Shown here: positions 8,686-17,210 of the stretch, in pieces | Position numbering within the stretch: the first letter of the stretch is position 1 | Layout of the letters: each line of letters starts with the position of its first letter | Source: Chitinophaga sp. HK235 | Lineage (GTDB): Bacteria > Bacteroidota > Bacteroidia > Chitinophagales > Chitinophagaceae | Reading direction: 5' to 3' | Assembly (NCBI RefSeq): GCF_018255755.1 | Contig: NZ_CP073766.1 | Location: 6,694,501-6,758,500 of the forward strand | DNA: 64,000 nt | Program-made: the position numbers and the translations under genes | The notes under the pieces: model-generated | What the model saw: the letters and a program-made list of their open reading frames with translations, nothing else | Databases searched by the model: none | Told to the model about the DNA's origin: nothing

Positions 8686-10536
8686 ATGGATAGAAATTCG
8701 GTTATTGGGTTTTTACTGTTAGGTGTTTTACTGGTTGGATATATTTTCTTTAACCAGAAACAGCAGGTAAATATCGCCAAGGAGAAAGCCCGGCAAGATT
8801 CCATCGCTAATCTTAACAAGCCTAAAGCACCAGTTGCTGACTCTCTGACACTTGCGGGTAACGGCGGAACGCTGGACTCGGCACACCAGGCCCAGCTGGC
8901 CGGAGAATTCGGCCTTTTTGCCGCTGCTGCGGTAGCACCGGTGCAAACTACCGTTATGGAAAATGATGATGTAAAAGTCACTTTCTCCAATAAAGGTGGT
9001 CAGCCTGTTAGTGTTCAATTAAAAAAATTCAAGACTTCTGAAGGAGGTCCTTTAATGCTGGCACAAGGTTCTTTTAACCGCCTTTCCGTGGAAGTGCCTG
9101 CCAGCGCCAATAAAGTGCTGAGCAGCTCCGACCTGTTTTTTACCGCTGGTCAGGTACAGAAACTGGCTGACGGCGCACAATCTATCAGCTATCGCCTGAA
9201 TACCACCAACCCGGCTGTCTACCTCGAGTTTGTATATTCCATCAAACCAGGCAGCTATATCGTGGATTATAATGTTCATGCAGTTGGTTTCCAGAACATC
9301 CTGCCAGGTAATCAGCATTACCTGACCCTGCAGTGGAACAGCCAGAATGACAAACAGGAGCATGACATGGAGAACGAGCGCCTCAACAACCAGGTGCACT
9401 ACATGTTCAGCAACGATAAACACGACTACTTCACCTTACAGCGTACCAGCCATGAAAAACTGGACAACAAGCTGAAATGGATCAGTGTTAAACAACAGTT
9501 CTTCAACACCACGCTGATCGCTAAAAACGGCAGTTTCGACGCGGCAGACGTGAACACCAAAGTACCGCAGAGCGGCAACATCGTAGGACAGGCGTTTACT
9601 TCCCTGCAAATACCTTACAACCGCGCCAATGATTTCTCTTTCCCAATTGAAATCTACTACGGTCCTAACCACTACAAAACCCTGAAGTCTTTTGACCTGG
9701 GCCTCGAAAAGATCATCCCACTGGGCTCCGGTATCTTCGCTTTTGTAAAATATGTGAACAAATGGATCATCATTCCGGTGTTTAACTTCCTGAGCGGATT
9801 TATCGGCAACTACGGTCTGATCATTATCCTGCTCACCATCTTCATCCGTCTGCTCATCGCTCCTTTCACCTACCAGAGCTATGTGTCTCAGGCCAAAATG
9901 AAAGTGCTGAAGCCGGAAATCGATGAGCTGCGCGCCAAATACGGCGACGACCAGCAGGGATTTGGTGTGGAACAGATGAAACTGTTCAAAAGCGCCGGTG
10001 TAAACCCACTGGGTGGCTGTTTACCAGCCCTGTTACAGTTACCGATCCTGGTAGCGATGTACAGCTTCTTCCCGTCTTCCATCGAGCTGCGTCAGGAAAG
10101 TTTCCTGTGGGCCAAGGATCTGTCTACTTACGACTCTATCCTGAACCTGCCGTTCAACATACCTTTCTATGGTAACCACATAAGCCTGTTCACCATTCTG
10201 ATGACCATCACCAGCTTGATCCTGGCCTTCTACAACCGTGGTATGACCGATCAGAGCAATCCGGTGATGAAATATATGCCTTACGTCATGCCTATCATGC
10301 TGTTGGGTATCTTCAACAGACTGGCTGCCGCACTGACCTTCTACTATTTCCTGTCCAACGTGATCAGTATCCTGCTGCAATGGGTGCTGCAGACATTTGT
10401 CATCAACCACGACAAAATCCACGCACAGATCCAGGAAAACAAAAAGAAACCGGTCAGCAAATCCAAATGGCAGGAGAAGCTGGAAGAGGTACAACGCCGC
10501 CAGCAGTCAATGCAACAGCAACAGAAGAAGAAATAG
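8686..10536 (+). CDS. yidC: Membrane protein insertase YidC
   Basis: A 616-residue Oxa1/YidC insertase of the long Gram-negative type. It has an N-terminal membrane anchor (NSVIGFLLLGVLLVGYIFF), a large periplasmic beta domain up to about residue 340, and a C-terminal conserved core with several membrane segments, including IGNYGLIIILLTIFIRLLIAP and LNPLGG-like NPLGGCLPALLQLPI. The basic Gln/Lys-rich tail suits ribosome contact. The ATG at 8686 (MDRNSVIG) is preferred to an in-frame TTG nine bases upstream, since it leaves a normal anchor. It inserts membrane proteins with or without SecYEG. Confidence 0.97.
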   Translation: MDRNSVIGFLLLGVLLVGYIFFNQKQQVNIAKEKARQDSIANLNKPKAPVADSLTLAGNGGTLDSAHQAQLAGEFGLFAAAAVAPVQTTVMENDDVKVTFSNKGGQPVSVQLKKFKTSEGGPLMLAQGSFNRLSVEVPASANKVLSSSDLFFTAGQVQKLADGAQSISYRLNTTNPAVYLEFVYSIKPGSYIVDYNVHAVGFQNILPGNQHYLTLQWNSQNDKQEHDMENERLNNQVHYMFSNDKHDYFTLQRTSHEKLDNKLKWISVKQQFFNTTLIAKNGSFDAADVNTKVPQSGNIVGQAFTSLQIPYNRANDFSFPIEIYYGPNHYKTLKSFDLGLEKIIPLGSGIFAFVKYVNKWIIIPVFNFLSGFIGNYGLIIILLTIFIRLLIAPFTYQSYVSQAKMKVLKPEIDELRAKYGDDQQGFGVEQMKLFKSAGVNPLGGCLPALLQLPILVAMYSFFPSSIELRQESFLWAKDLSTYDSILNLPFNIPFYGNHISLFTILMTITSLILAFYNRGMTDQSNPVMKYMPYVMPIMLLGIFNRLAAALTFYYFLSNVISILLQWVLQTFVINHDKIHAQIQENKKKPVSKSKWQEKLEEVQRRQQSMQQQQKKK

Positions 10537-10568
10537 TTTTCTGTCTGATATAGTAATTAATTAGTGAG

Positions 10569-10597
10569 AGCCCTCAGCAATTATGCTGGGGGCTTTT
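10569..10597 (+). terminator. Terminator of yidC
   Basis: AGCCCTCAGCA (10569-10579) pairs with TGCTGGGGGCT (10584-10594) with one T-G pair and is followed by TTT. It lies inside the upstream in-frame extension of the next gene, which supports the later start of that gene at 10618. Confidence 0.8.
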
Positions 10598-10617
10598 GCA
10601 TCAACCCGATAGTGAAT

Positions 10618-11544
10618 ATGAAGAAAAGCTTGTTATTGATGTTGCTGGCAGGTGGAATGTCAGAGGCCTATGCCCAGGACACCATTCCCAATGCAGTCAG
10701 CATTCAGCAGACCGTTAATTATCTCGCCTCCGACAAACTGAAAGGAAGAGGTACCGCCGAAAAAGGTGGAAGAACAGCCAGCCGTTATGTGGCCCGGCAG
10801 TTTAAAAAACTGGGCCTGAAGCCGGTGAATGGCAACAGTTATTTCCAGGATTTTACTTTCGACCGGAATGCCCATAAAAATATTCCCAGCCGAAATGTAC
10901 TGGCATGGCTGGATAACGGTGCCGCCCGTACGATCATCATTGGAGCGCACTACGATCACTTGGGTACTGCTGGCCTGTTCGATGGTAAATATCCCATTGG
11001 GCAGATCCACAACGGTGCTGATGACAATGCTTCCGGAGTAGCAGGCCTGCTCGAACTGGCACGCCATTATGTGAAAAATGCCGGAAAAGAGCCTTTTAAC
11101 TTCCTGTTTATTGCTTTTGGCGGGGAAGAGCTGGGCCTGCAGGGTTCTAAATATTATACTGCTCATCCGTTGATGCCGTTGGATAAAGTACATTTTATGC
11201 TGAACATGGACATGATTGGCCGGTATAATCCCGAAAGAGGTATCGGTATTGGTGGTTTCGGCAGCGCGCAGGAGTGGCCGGAAGTGTTTAAGGAGATACA
11301 GCAACCAGGCATTAAATATTTCACAGATGCGGCCGGCAAAGGGGCTTCCGACCATCACAACTTTTATATGAGCAAGGTGCCGGTCCTGTTTTTCCATACC
11401 GGCGGGCACGATGATTACCACAAGCCGACGGATGATGCCAATAAGTTACAGGCTGCTGCAGAAGCGGGGATCCTGCAACTGGGCATACAGCTGATCAACA
11501 GGGCTATGACATTTGGTGAATTACACTATGTAGGCGAAAAGTAA
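10618..11544 (+). CDS. Secreted M28-family zinc aminopeptidase
   Basis: A 308-residue exported metallopeptidase. The signal peptide is MKKSLLLMLLAGGMSEAYA, cut before QDT. The M28 zinc ligands can be followed: GAHYDHLG (His), NGADDNASGVAGLLEL (bridging Asp), GGEELGLQGSKYY (catalytic Glu pair), NMDMIGR (Asp) and GGHDDYHKPTDD (His). An earlier GTG start would run through the yidC terminator and is rejected. Probable role: periplasmic or extracellular removal of N-terminal amino acids. The exact substrate is not visible. Confidence 0.9.
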   Translation: MKKSLLLMLLAGGMSEAYAQDTIPNAVSIQQTVNYLASDKLKGRGTAEKGGRTASRYVARQFKKLGLKPVNGNSYFQDFTFDRNAHKNIPSRNVLAWLDNGAARTIIIGAHYDHLGTAGLFDGKYPIGQIHNGADDNASGVAGLLELARHYVKNAGKEPFNFLFIAFGGEELGLQGSKYYTAHPLMPLDKVHFMLNMDMIGRYNPERGIGIGGFGSAQEWPEVFKEIQQPGIKYFTDAAGKGASDHHNFYMSKVPVLFFHTGGHDDYHKPTDDANKLQAAAEAGILQLGIQLINRAMTFGELHYVGEK

Positions 11545-12165
11545 TCAGTCAACCGGTTCTACCTCATACAAGGGGCTGAACAGATAAATACGTTTAGACG
11601 CTACCTCTTCACAGCGGTAGCGTTTTCTTATTCTTTCCCCTTTGCGGAAGATGCGGCCGTCTTTGGTTTTAAAGAGCTGGTTCTGCGGAAGTTGTTCTAC
11701 GAGGAAATGAGTTTCTTTTTTTGCATCATAGTTCCGGAGCACCCGCATCAGGTTTTCATCGGAACAGGAACTGGCAGCAGGATTCATCATGCTTTTCCGG
11801 ACAGCCTGCTCTACATCATGCGGGAGGTAGTTTTTTCCCACAAAATCACGCAGGATAACGGAATATTCGTGTTTCCATTCTTTTCCATGTGCCAGTACCC
11901 GGTTGGCGTATTTGTTGAAAGTGGTGAGGTGGGCAATTTCGTGGAGTAGGGTAAGGAGAAAAGAATATTTGTTCAGCGATCCGTTGATGCTGATACGGTG
12001 TCCTTTTCCATTTCCGTCCGGATGACGGTAGTCACCCAGTATGCTTTGCCTTTCGCGGGTGATGGTAAGGTGTACTTTGTACATGTGCAGAAATTCCATC
12101 ACCTGCTCGAAGGTGCCATCGGGCAAATAGGACGCTAATGCATGCAGAGGCGCCTCTTTTTTCAC
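11545..12165 (-). CDS. SprT-like zinc metallopeptidase domain protein
   Basis: A 206-residue protein with the HExxH motif in LLHEIAHLTTFNKY at about residues 90-103 and a third likely ligand in HGKEWKHEY, the pattern of the SprT/Spartan family. The C-terminal third (GRIFRKGERIRKRYRCEEV) is basic and could bind nucleic acid. It follows the AtpI-like gene by five bases on the same strand, so it is probably co-transcribed with it. No signal peptide is seen, so it is cytosolic. The function of bacterial SprT-like proteins is poorly known. Confidence 0.8.
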   Translation of the reverse strand: MKKEAPLHALASYLPDGTFEQVMEFLHMYKVHLTITRERQSILGDYRHPDGNGKGHRISINGSLNKYSFLLTLLHEIAHLTTFNKYANRVLAHGKEWKHEYSVILRDFVGKNYLPHDVEQAVRKSMMNPAASSCSDENLMRVLRNYDAKKETHFLVEQLPQNQLFKTKDGRIFRKGERIRKRYRCEEVASKRIYLFSPLYEVEPVD

Positions 12166-12170
12166 TACAA

Positions 12171-12557
12171 CTACTTTTTAAGCCTGGTAAGCCGGAAGAG
12201 GCTCCATGTTTCAAATACAGTATACACCAGGTACAGCGACAGCAGCATAAAGATTGTCGGCTTGCTGACATTGGGCCGGTAGCTCAGCACGTATATGGCG
12301 ATGCCGATTACGCATAACATCAGTTTGCTGAGGGTGGAGCCGTATACGGCCCGGATAAATGCGTTGTGGTTGGCAGAAGCGAGCCCTTTGCGGCCCATAA
12401 GGTAGGAGGCCAGGGTGATCAGGGCCATAGCCAGGTTGCCGGCCATCAGCACATACACATGTGAGCCAATGTCCAGCAACCGGGGCTTGAAAAGTATGAT
12501 CAGGCCGTTTAAAACTCCAAAAACGGAAAATAATCTGATTAAAAATCTATCGCTCAT
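12171..12557 (-). CDS. Four-helix membrane protein, AtpI-like
   Basis: A 128-residue protein with four hydrophobic segments (FSVFGVLNGLIILF, YVLMAGNLAMALITLASYL, LSKLMLCVIGIAIYVLSY, PTIFMLLSLYLVYTVFETW). Its start overlaps the stop of the AtpZ gene (TAATG), so the two are translationally coupled. Position after AtpZ is the usual place of the AtpI-type assembly factor of the ATP synthase c-ring, but sequence alone does not prove the homology. An upstream ATG at 12587 would add ten residues and lie inside the AtpZ gene. Confidence 0.65.
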   Translation of the reverse strand: MSDRFLIRLFSVFGVLNGLIILFKPRLLDIGSHVYVLMAGNLAMALITLASYLMGRKGLASANHNAFIRAVYGSTLSKLMLCVIGIAIYVLSYRPNVSKPTIFMLLSLYLVYTVFETWSLFRLTRLKK

Positions 12558-12775
12558 TACCGACGGGTGTCTTTTATAATTTGCCACAAAAGTATGGCTA
12601 AAGCCAATAAAGAAAAAATGATCAGGAATACAGGGAACCGCCAGCCAATTTTCTGGTCCAGTTTGTACCCAGCAAATACGCCTAACCCTAATGTGGTCAT
12701 CATCTGAAAAGCCAGCCCGGCATAGCGTAGTACCGGATTACGCTTATTCGGCTTCCTGGAGGACGGATTTTCCAT
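12557..12775 (-). CDS. AtpZ/AtpI-family small membrane protein
   Basis: A 72-residue protein with two membrane helices (YAGLAFQMMTTLGLGVFAGYKL and FPVFLIIFSLLALAILLWQII) joined by a short DQKIGW loop, the classic form of AtpZ-like proteins encoded at the head of ATP synthase operons. It starts inside the 3' end of the bactofilin gene (32-bp overlap) and ends in a TAATG overlap with the next gene. The ATP synthase genes themselves do not follow here. Confidence 0.8.
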   Translation of the reverse strand: MENPSSRKPNKRNPVLRYAGLAFQMMTTLGLGVFAGYKLDQKIGWRFPVFLIIFSLLALAILLWQIIKDTRR

Positions 12776-13163
12776 GTTTATTGTTTTCAGGCATCTCATC
12801 GCCCATGTAGCAACGGCCGTTGAACTTGGCGCTCGGCTCCATTTCAAAATGAGCTGTGTATACGTCGCCTTTTACAAGTGCATTCCCTTTCAGGAACAGC
12901 AGTTCTTCCACTCTGATAATACCGGTCACCTTACCCAGGATGTCTGCACTCTGACATACCAGGTCACCGATAATATCACCTTCCGGACCTACTACGATCT
13001 TGGCTTTGGTTGATACCAGTCCGTTTACTTGTCCATCTATGCGGATATCACCCTCGCATACGATATCTCCCTGGATAGTAGTGCCACTGCCGATAATGTT
13101 CACAGTGGAAGTTGGTAACATGGTCTTACTGTCACCCTTAGAGTTTGATTTGTTATTAAACAT
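12744..13163 (-). CDS. Bactofilin (polymer-forming cytoskeletal protein)
   Basis: A 139-residue bactofilin. The central region (about 20-115) is a right-handed beta-helix with repeating G-I/V-D/S turns, such as IIGSGTTIQGDIVCEGDIR and IVVGPEGDIIGDLVC; short polar ends flank it, as in the family. Bactofilins form filaments at the membrane and guide cell-wall enzymes or shape. It overlaps the AtpZ gene and follows a one-TM protein on the same strand, an order common in Bacteroidota. Confidence 0.9.
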   Translation of the reverse strand: MFNNKSNSKGDSKTMLPTSTVNIIGSGTTIQGDIVCEGDIRIDGQVNGLVSTKAKIVVGPEGDIIGDLVCQSADILGKVTGIIRVEELLFLKGNALVKGDVYTAHFEMEPSAKFNGRCYMGDEMPENNKHGKSVLQEAE

Positions 13164-13308
13164 AGGTTTTCAGGTTTTTCAGCTTTAATGATGTAAGATA
13201 ATTAAAATATGTAATTATTTAGTTATTTGACTAATGGTTACTAGTGGATATGGAATACCCCGAACTATCAAAAAACAATTCCAATGACTATAATTCTCCG
13301 ATAAAGAC

Positions 13309-13713
13309 TTAATACGTGCTGTTATCTACTTTGGGCACTTTTAGTATAGTAGTGTCCAATTGACCCGTGAAATCCCCGTTGATTACCTGTTTCATGTTTT
13401 TCAGGTAAAGGTCTCTTTGATTAATGGCTGTTTCCAGGGAGTCGGCCCTCATTTTCAGATGGATAAACTCCTTGCGCTGTTTCAGGTCTCCATAGCCTGG
13501 GATATAGTATCGTAATGGTGTAAATACAATGGTTGCCACTGTAATGGCTACCAGCAACACAAACAGGGTGCTCAAAGCGATATAAACACTCATTCTGGAT
13601 AGTTTAAAGGACGTAACTTCTTCGTAGGTATCGTCATTCATAATTACCAAACGGTACTTATGACTCAGTTTTTCCAGGTTTCTTCTGTTGTTTTTTTTCC
13701 CCTTCTTCGCCAT
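13309..13713 (-). CDS. Conserved one-TM protein, M23-peptidase-like N-terminal region
   Basis: A 134-residue protein: a very basic start (MAKKGKKNNRRNLEKL), the segment SHKYRLVIMNDDTYEEVTSF, one membrane helix (YIALSTLFVLLVAITVATIVF) and a periplasmic coiled-coil-like part with RADSLETAINQRDLYLKN. This layout resembles the N-terminal part of membrane-anchored M23 peptidases of Bacteroidota, but no LytM catalytic domain follows, so it is either a separate scaffold protein or a reduced relative. It precedes the bactofilin gene, and both could act on the envelope. Function not known. Confidence 0.6.
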   Translation of the reverse strand: MAKKGKKNNRRNLEKLSHKYRLVIMNDDTYEEVTSFKLSRMSVYIALSTLFVLLVAITVATIVFTPLRYYIPGYGDLKQRKEFIHLKMRADSLETAINQRDLYLKNMKQVINGDFTGQLDTTILKVPKVDNSTY

Positions 13714-13858
13714 GTTTAGGTAGTACTTGTAGAGATTTATTCGTTTTCAGGCGGCTAAAGTTAATCAATCCCACCAATTGATCCACTATTTTATCATATC
13801 TTTAAAATATTTTTTCAAACAAACAGTTATATAATAGAGCCTATACACCCTGGCATAC

Positions 13859-16800
13859 ATGAATTGCTATAAATCGCTACGTCGTTATCCGGTTTTATTT
13901 TTTTTATCGTTGTGCATAGGATCTCCGGCGGTTATGGCACAAATCAAGCCCCGTAATCCGGCACAACAGCAGCCATCGCAGCAGCAACCGCAGCCCCAGA
14001 GCAACCAGGCCAACAGGCCGGTTGTTAAACCCCTCTTTAAACCTAAAGAGCGTGTGGTACAGGACCGTCGTCCCCCGTCTGAAGTGATGCTGGAAAAAAA
14101 GCCCTGGAATTTTAAGCGCAAGTTCTTCCAGAACCTGGCGACCCGTTATAACTATTATTTCCACGCCCGGGTAAAACTGGATAAAGTAGTGAAAACCGTC
14201 AACCGCGACGGTCAGGACAACTATAATGTATTACTACCGTTTTATCCTACCACCCTGCAAAGCAAGGGGTATAGCAAAACGGAACTCGACTCTGTCATCG
14301 AAAAAACCAATATGGCCATCCAGCTCCACGACCCCAGAGGGAAGTGGATAGATGACTGTTTCCTGCTGATGGGCCGCGCCTATTTCTATGAAGGAGACCT
14401 GGAAAATGCCAATAAAACCTTCCAGTATATCAACCTCACCTTCGCTCCCCGGAAAAAATCGGAATATAAAACCGTGGTAGGCGCCAGTGAAAATGATCAT
14501 ATCTCCATCGCTAGCAGAGAAAAAAGAAAAGGTTTCTTCGGCCGCTTCAAACATATATCCGCCCGTAACGATGCCTTTCTCTGGAGAGCCAAGACCCTCC
14601 TCGAACAGAAAGAATATGACGAGGTACAGGCCCTGCTGAATATCCTCAGTACAGACCCCAATTTCCCGCACCGTCTGGACGGCGGCCTCGCGGAAGTGCG
14701 GGCCTATAGCAACTATATTCAAGGCAGATACCCTGAAACGATAGAACCGCTGAAAATGGCGATCGATAAAAGCCGCGACCGGGTAGCCAAAGCCAGGATG
14801 TCTTTTATCCTCGGTCAGCTCTACCTGCAGCAGCATCATCCCGATTCCGCCATGGACCAGTTCAGGGATGTGATCAGCCGTAAACCGGACCCCATGATGG
14901 ACTTCCAGTCCCGCATCCAGATTGCCAAAATCAATGCGAAAAAAGAAGGAGGCCTGGCCCAAAGCCAGGAAGGGCTGCGGCACATGCTGAGAAAAGAACG
15001 CTTTACCCATTTCCGCGATGCGATCTACTATACCATGGGCACCCTCGCTTATCCCGCTGATGCAGAAGCAGCGCTGGGATATCTCCAGAAGTCCCTCAAG
15101 GCAGGTGGTGATAATATGGTGCAGCGTACCCTCACCTATAAAGGCATCGCAGATATCTACTACGATCAGCGCCAGTACCTGGACGCTAAAAAATATTATG
15201 ACAGTACGGCCGGCACCATGACACCCGACTTTGCGGATGCAGCCAATGTCAACATCCGCAAGGCAGTGCTCACAGATGTTGCAGCCAAACTGGCCATTAT
15301 CCGCCGGGAGGACAGTCTGCAGCGCATCGCCGCCATGCCCGAATCCGACCGGAACATCTTCCTCGCCAAAATGGCCGCTACCCTGAAAACAGCTGCCGCT
15401 GAGAAGAAAAAAAATGATGCCATGCAGGCCGCCAATCCGTACGATAATCCCACCTTCGGGATGAACAGCAATGGCGCCTACACCCCTAAAGAAGAAAAGG
15501 GTGACTGGTACTTCTATAATCAGGGCAGCAAATCGGCCGGATACTCCGAATTTAAACGCCGCTGGGGCAACAGGGCTGTAGGGGATAACTGGCGCCGCAG
15601 CCAGACCGGCACCATCAATCTGGCCAATAACAATAACAACAACGCTCCCACGGAAACTACCGACCCCACCGCCAAAACACCGGAAAATCTGCCTCCGGAC
15701 AGTATTACCGGTGAACGGCTGGCACAAGGCCTCCCACTGACACCCGAGAAACTGAACGCTTCCCGCAAACTGGACCAGGATGCCCGTTTTGACCTGGGCA
15801 AGTTGTATTACGATAAACTCGAAAATTATCCGCTGGCCATAGAAACATATGATTCCCTGCTGCTCAAATACCCCGACCATCCGCGTAAACCGGAGATTTT
15901 ATACTCCCTCTACGTATGGCACGGAAAACTGAACCACGCAGCAGAAGTAGCTCACTACAAAGACCTGATACTGAAGCAGTACGCCAATACCAACTATGCG
16001 GACATCATCCGCTCCGGTGGTAACAGGGATGTGGACCTGGCCAGGAAAAAAGTCATCAGCGCCACCTACGATTCGGCCTATACGGCTTTCCGCGATGGCG
16101 ACAACGTTACCGCGATGGCTATTAAACGCCGTGCTGATTCTACCTATGGTGTTAATTTCATGCAGAGTAAATTCGACCTGCTGGAAGCCATGATCTTGGT
16201 GAAATCAGACACGTTGATCGGTATAGACTCTACCCAGGCTTCCCGTAAGGCGATCCTGGCGGTGATGAACAAATATCCAGGTGATGAGGGTGTCCGCCGC
16301 CAAACCCAGGCCCTCCTGGACGCACTGGACCATCGTAATGAGTTGGTTAACTACCTCGCCAAACTGGAAATCAAAAAAGATGTGGATGGTGCCCCGATGG
16401 TAGATGAAAATATCTCCATGCGCTATCCCTGGCAAAACCCGCAGCCGGTACTGGTAGATAAACTCAATGGTGCCAAAGCTGCTGCAAAAATCGATTCCGC
16501 CCGCATCTCTGATAAAATAGCCGGCGTGGTGCCCAATGCCCCGATCGCGACCGTGGCGCCTGCACCTCCACCCAAGCCATTAACGCCGTATAAACTGGCT
16601 GCCGACAACCCTCACTTTGTGGTGCTGTCTTTCCAGCGCGTTTCCAAAGAACTGATGGATGAAGGCCTGAACCAGTTTACCCGCTACAATGCCTCCAAAC
16701 ATGCTACTGATAAAATAGAAGTGGGCAGTTTTGTATTGTCACCTTCCGAAACAATGCTTATTTTCCGCTTATTCCCGAACGAAGACAAGGCACTGAACTA

Positions 16801-16966
16801 TTTCGATGAAATCCGCGAAGAGGCTTCCTCGAGTATTATTCCGCGGATCAGGCCGTCTGAGTACTCCATATTTGTGATCTCCCGGGATAATTTCATTCTG
16901 CTCAACAGTACTAAAGACCTTATCGGTTACCGGAAGTTTTTTGCAGATAATTATGTAACACAATAA
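13859..16966 (+). CDS. TPR protein of type IX secretion/gliding (PorW/SprE-like)
   Basis: A 1035-residue exported protein. The signal peptide ends at PAVMA-QIKP and is followed by a Gln/Pro-rich stretch to about residue 65. TPR-like helical repeats fill residues 100-480 and 600-780 (for example LMGRAYFYEGDLENANKTFQYI and YSNYIQGRYPETIEPLKMAI), split by a low-complexity Asn/Thr part near 585. A C-terminal domain starts near 885 with HFVVLSFQRV. This is the layout of PorW/SprE, the outer-membrane-linked partner that connects the T9SS motor to the translocon. It is divergent from the M23-like/bactofilin group. Confidence 0.82.
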   Translation: MNCYKSLRRYPVLFFLSLCIGSPAVMAQIKPRNPAQQQPSQQQPQPQSNQANRPVVKPLFKPKERVVQDRRPPSEVMLEKKPWNFKRKFFQNLATRYNYYFHARVKLDKVVKTVNRDGQDNYNVLLPFYPTTLQSKGYSKTELDSVIEKTNMAIQLHDPRGKWIDDCFLLMGRAYFYEGDLENANKTFQYINLTFAPRKKSEYKTVVGASENDHISIASREKRKGFFGRFKHISARNDAFLWRAKTLLEQKEYDEVQALLNILSTDPNFPHRLDGGLAEVRAYSNYIQGRYPETIEPLKMAIDKSRDRVAKARMSFILGQLYLQQHHPDSAMDQFRDVISRKPDPMMDFQSRIQIAKINAKKEGGLAQSQEGLRHMLRKERFTHFRDAIYYTMGTLAYPADAEAALGYLQKSLKAGGDNMVQRTLTYKGIADIYYDQRQYLDAKKYYDSTAGTMTPDFADAANVNIRKAVLTDVAAKLAIIRREDSLQRIAAMPESDRNIFLAKMAATLKTAAAEKKKNDAMQAANPYDNPTFGMNSNGAYTPKEEKGDWYFYNQGSKSAGYSEFKRRWGNRAVGDNWRRSQTGTINLANNNNNNAPTETTDPTAKTPENLPPDSITGERLAQGLPLTPEKLNASRKLDQDARFDLGKLYYDKLENYPLAIETYDSLLLKYPDHPRKPEILYSLYVWHGKLNHAAEVAHYKDLILKQYANTNYADIIRSGGNRDVDLARKKVISATYDSAYTAFRDGDNVTAMAIKRRADSTYGVNFMQSKFDLLEAMILVKSDTLIGIDSTQASRKAILAVMNKYPGDEGVRRQTQALLDALDHRNELVNYLAKLEIKKDVDGAPMVDENISMRYPWQNPQPVLVDKLNGAKAAAKIDSARISDKIAGVVPNAPIATVAPAPPPKPLTPYKLAADNPHFVVLSFQRVSKELMDEGLNQFTRYNASKHATDKIEVGSFVLSPSETMLIFRLFPNEDKALNYFDEIREEASSSIIPRIRPSEYSIFVISRDNFILLNSTKDLIGYRKFFADNYVTQ

Positions 16967-16986
16967 TATATAGCGATTTATACCAG

Positions 16987-17040
16987 TACAGCGGGCTTTG
17001 CCGGAATAATGGAATGTTAAATCCGAAAGCCTGCTGTACC
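16987..17040. other. Inverted repeat after the PorW-like gene
   Basis: GTACAGCGGGCTTTGCCGGA and, downstream in inverse, GGTACAGCAGGCTTTCGGAT form a stem of about 18 bp with few mismatches and a loop near 14-20 nt. No T run follows, so it may act as an mRNA 3' stabiliser more than as a terminator. Confidence 0.5.
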
Positions 17041-17067
17041 GAAATCAGTAAATCTCTAAATATTTAA

Positions 17068-17075
17068 TAGATTTG
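17068..17075 (+). promoter_or_regulatory. -7 promoter box before the PBP gene
   Basis: TAGATTTG matches TAnnTTTG, 136 bp before the PBP start. No clear -33 element. A 14-bp palindrome AAACAGGCCTGTTT (17093-17106) lies in the leader. Confidence 0.4.
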
Positions 17076-17210
17076 TGGGTCAAACTGTTAGTAAACAGGC
17101 CTGTTTATTGCTGTTAGAGGCCTTTTATTAAAAACTAATTTTAACAGCCAACGATAGGTCACTGTCCAATTTAAAGCGGCGGTAGCCCGCAAAACAAATT
17201 TATATAGCGC

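Noticed and set aside
14234..15880. Long open frame on the minus strand opposite the PorW-like gene (548 codons)
   Set aside because: It is the antisense shadow of a strongly supported TPR gene; composition is unlike the neighbours and no motif is visible.
16987..17106. Riboswitch or attenuator before the PBP gene
   Set aside because: Only a simple inverted repeat and a 14-bp palindrome are seen; no known aptamer pattern, and the stem belongs more naturally to the end of the PorW-like gene.
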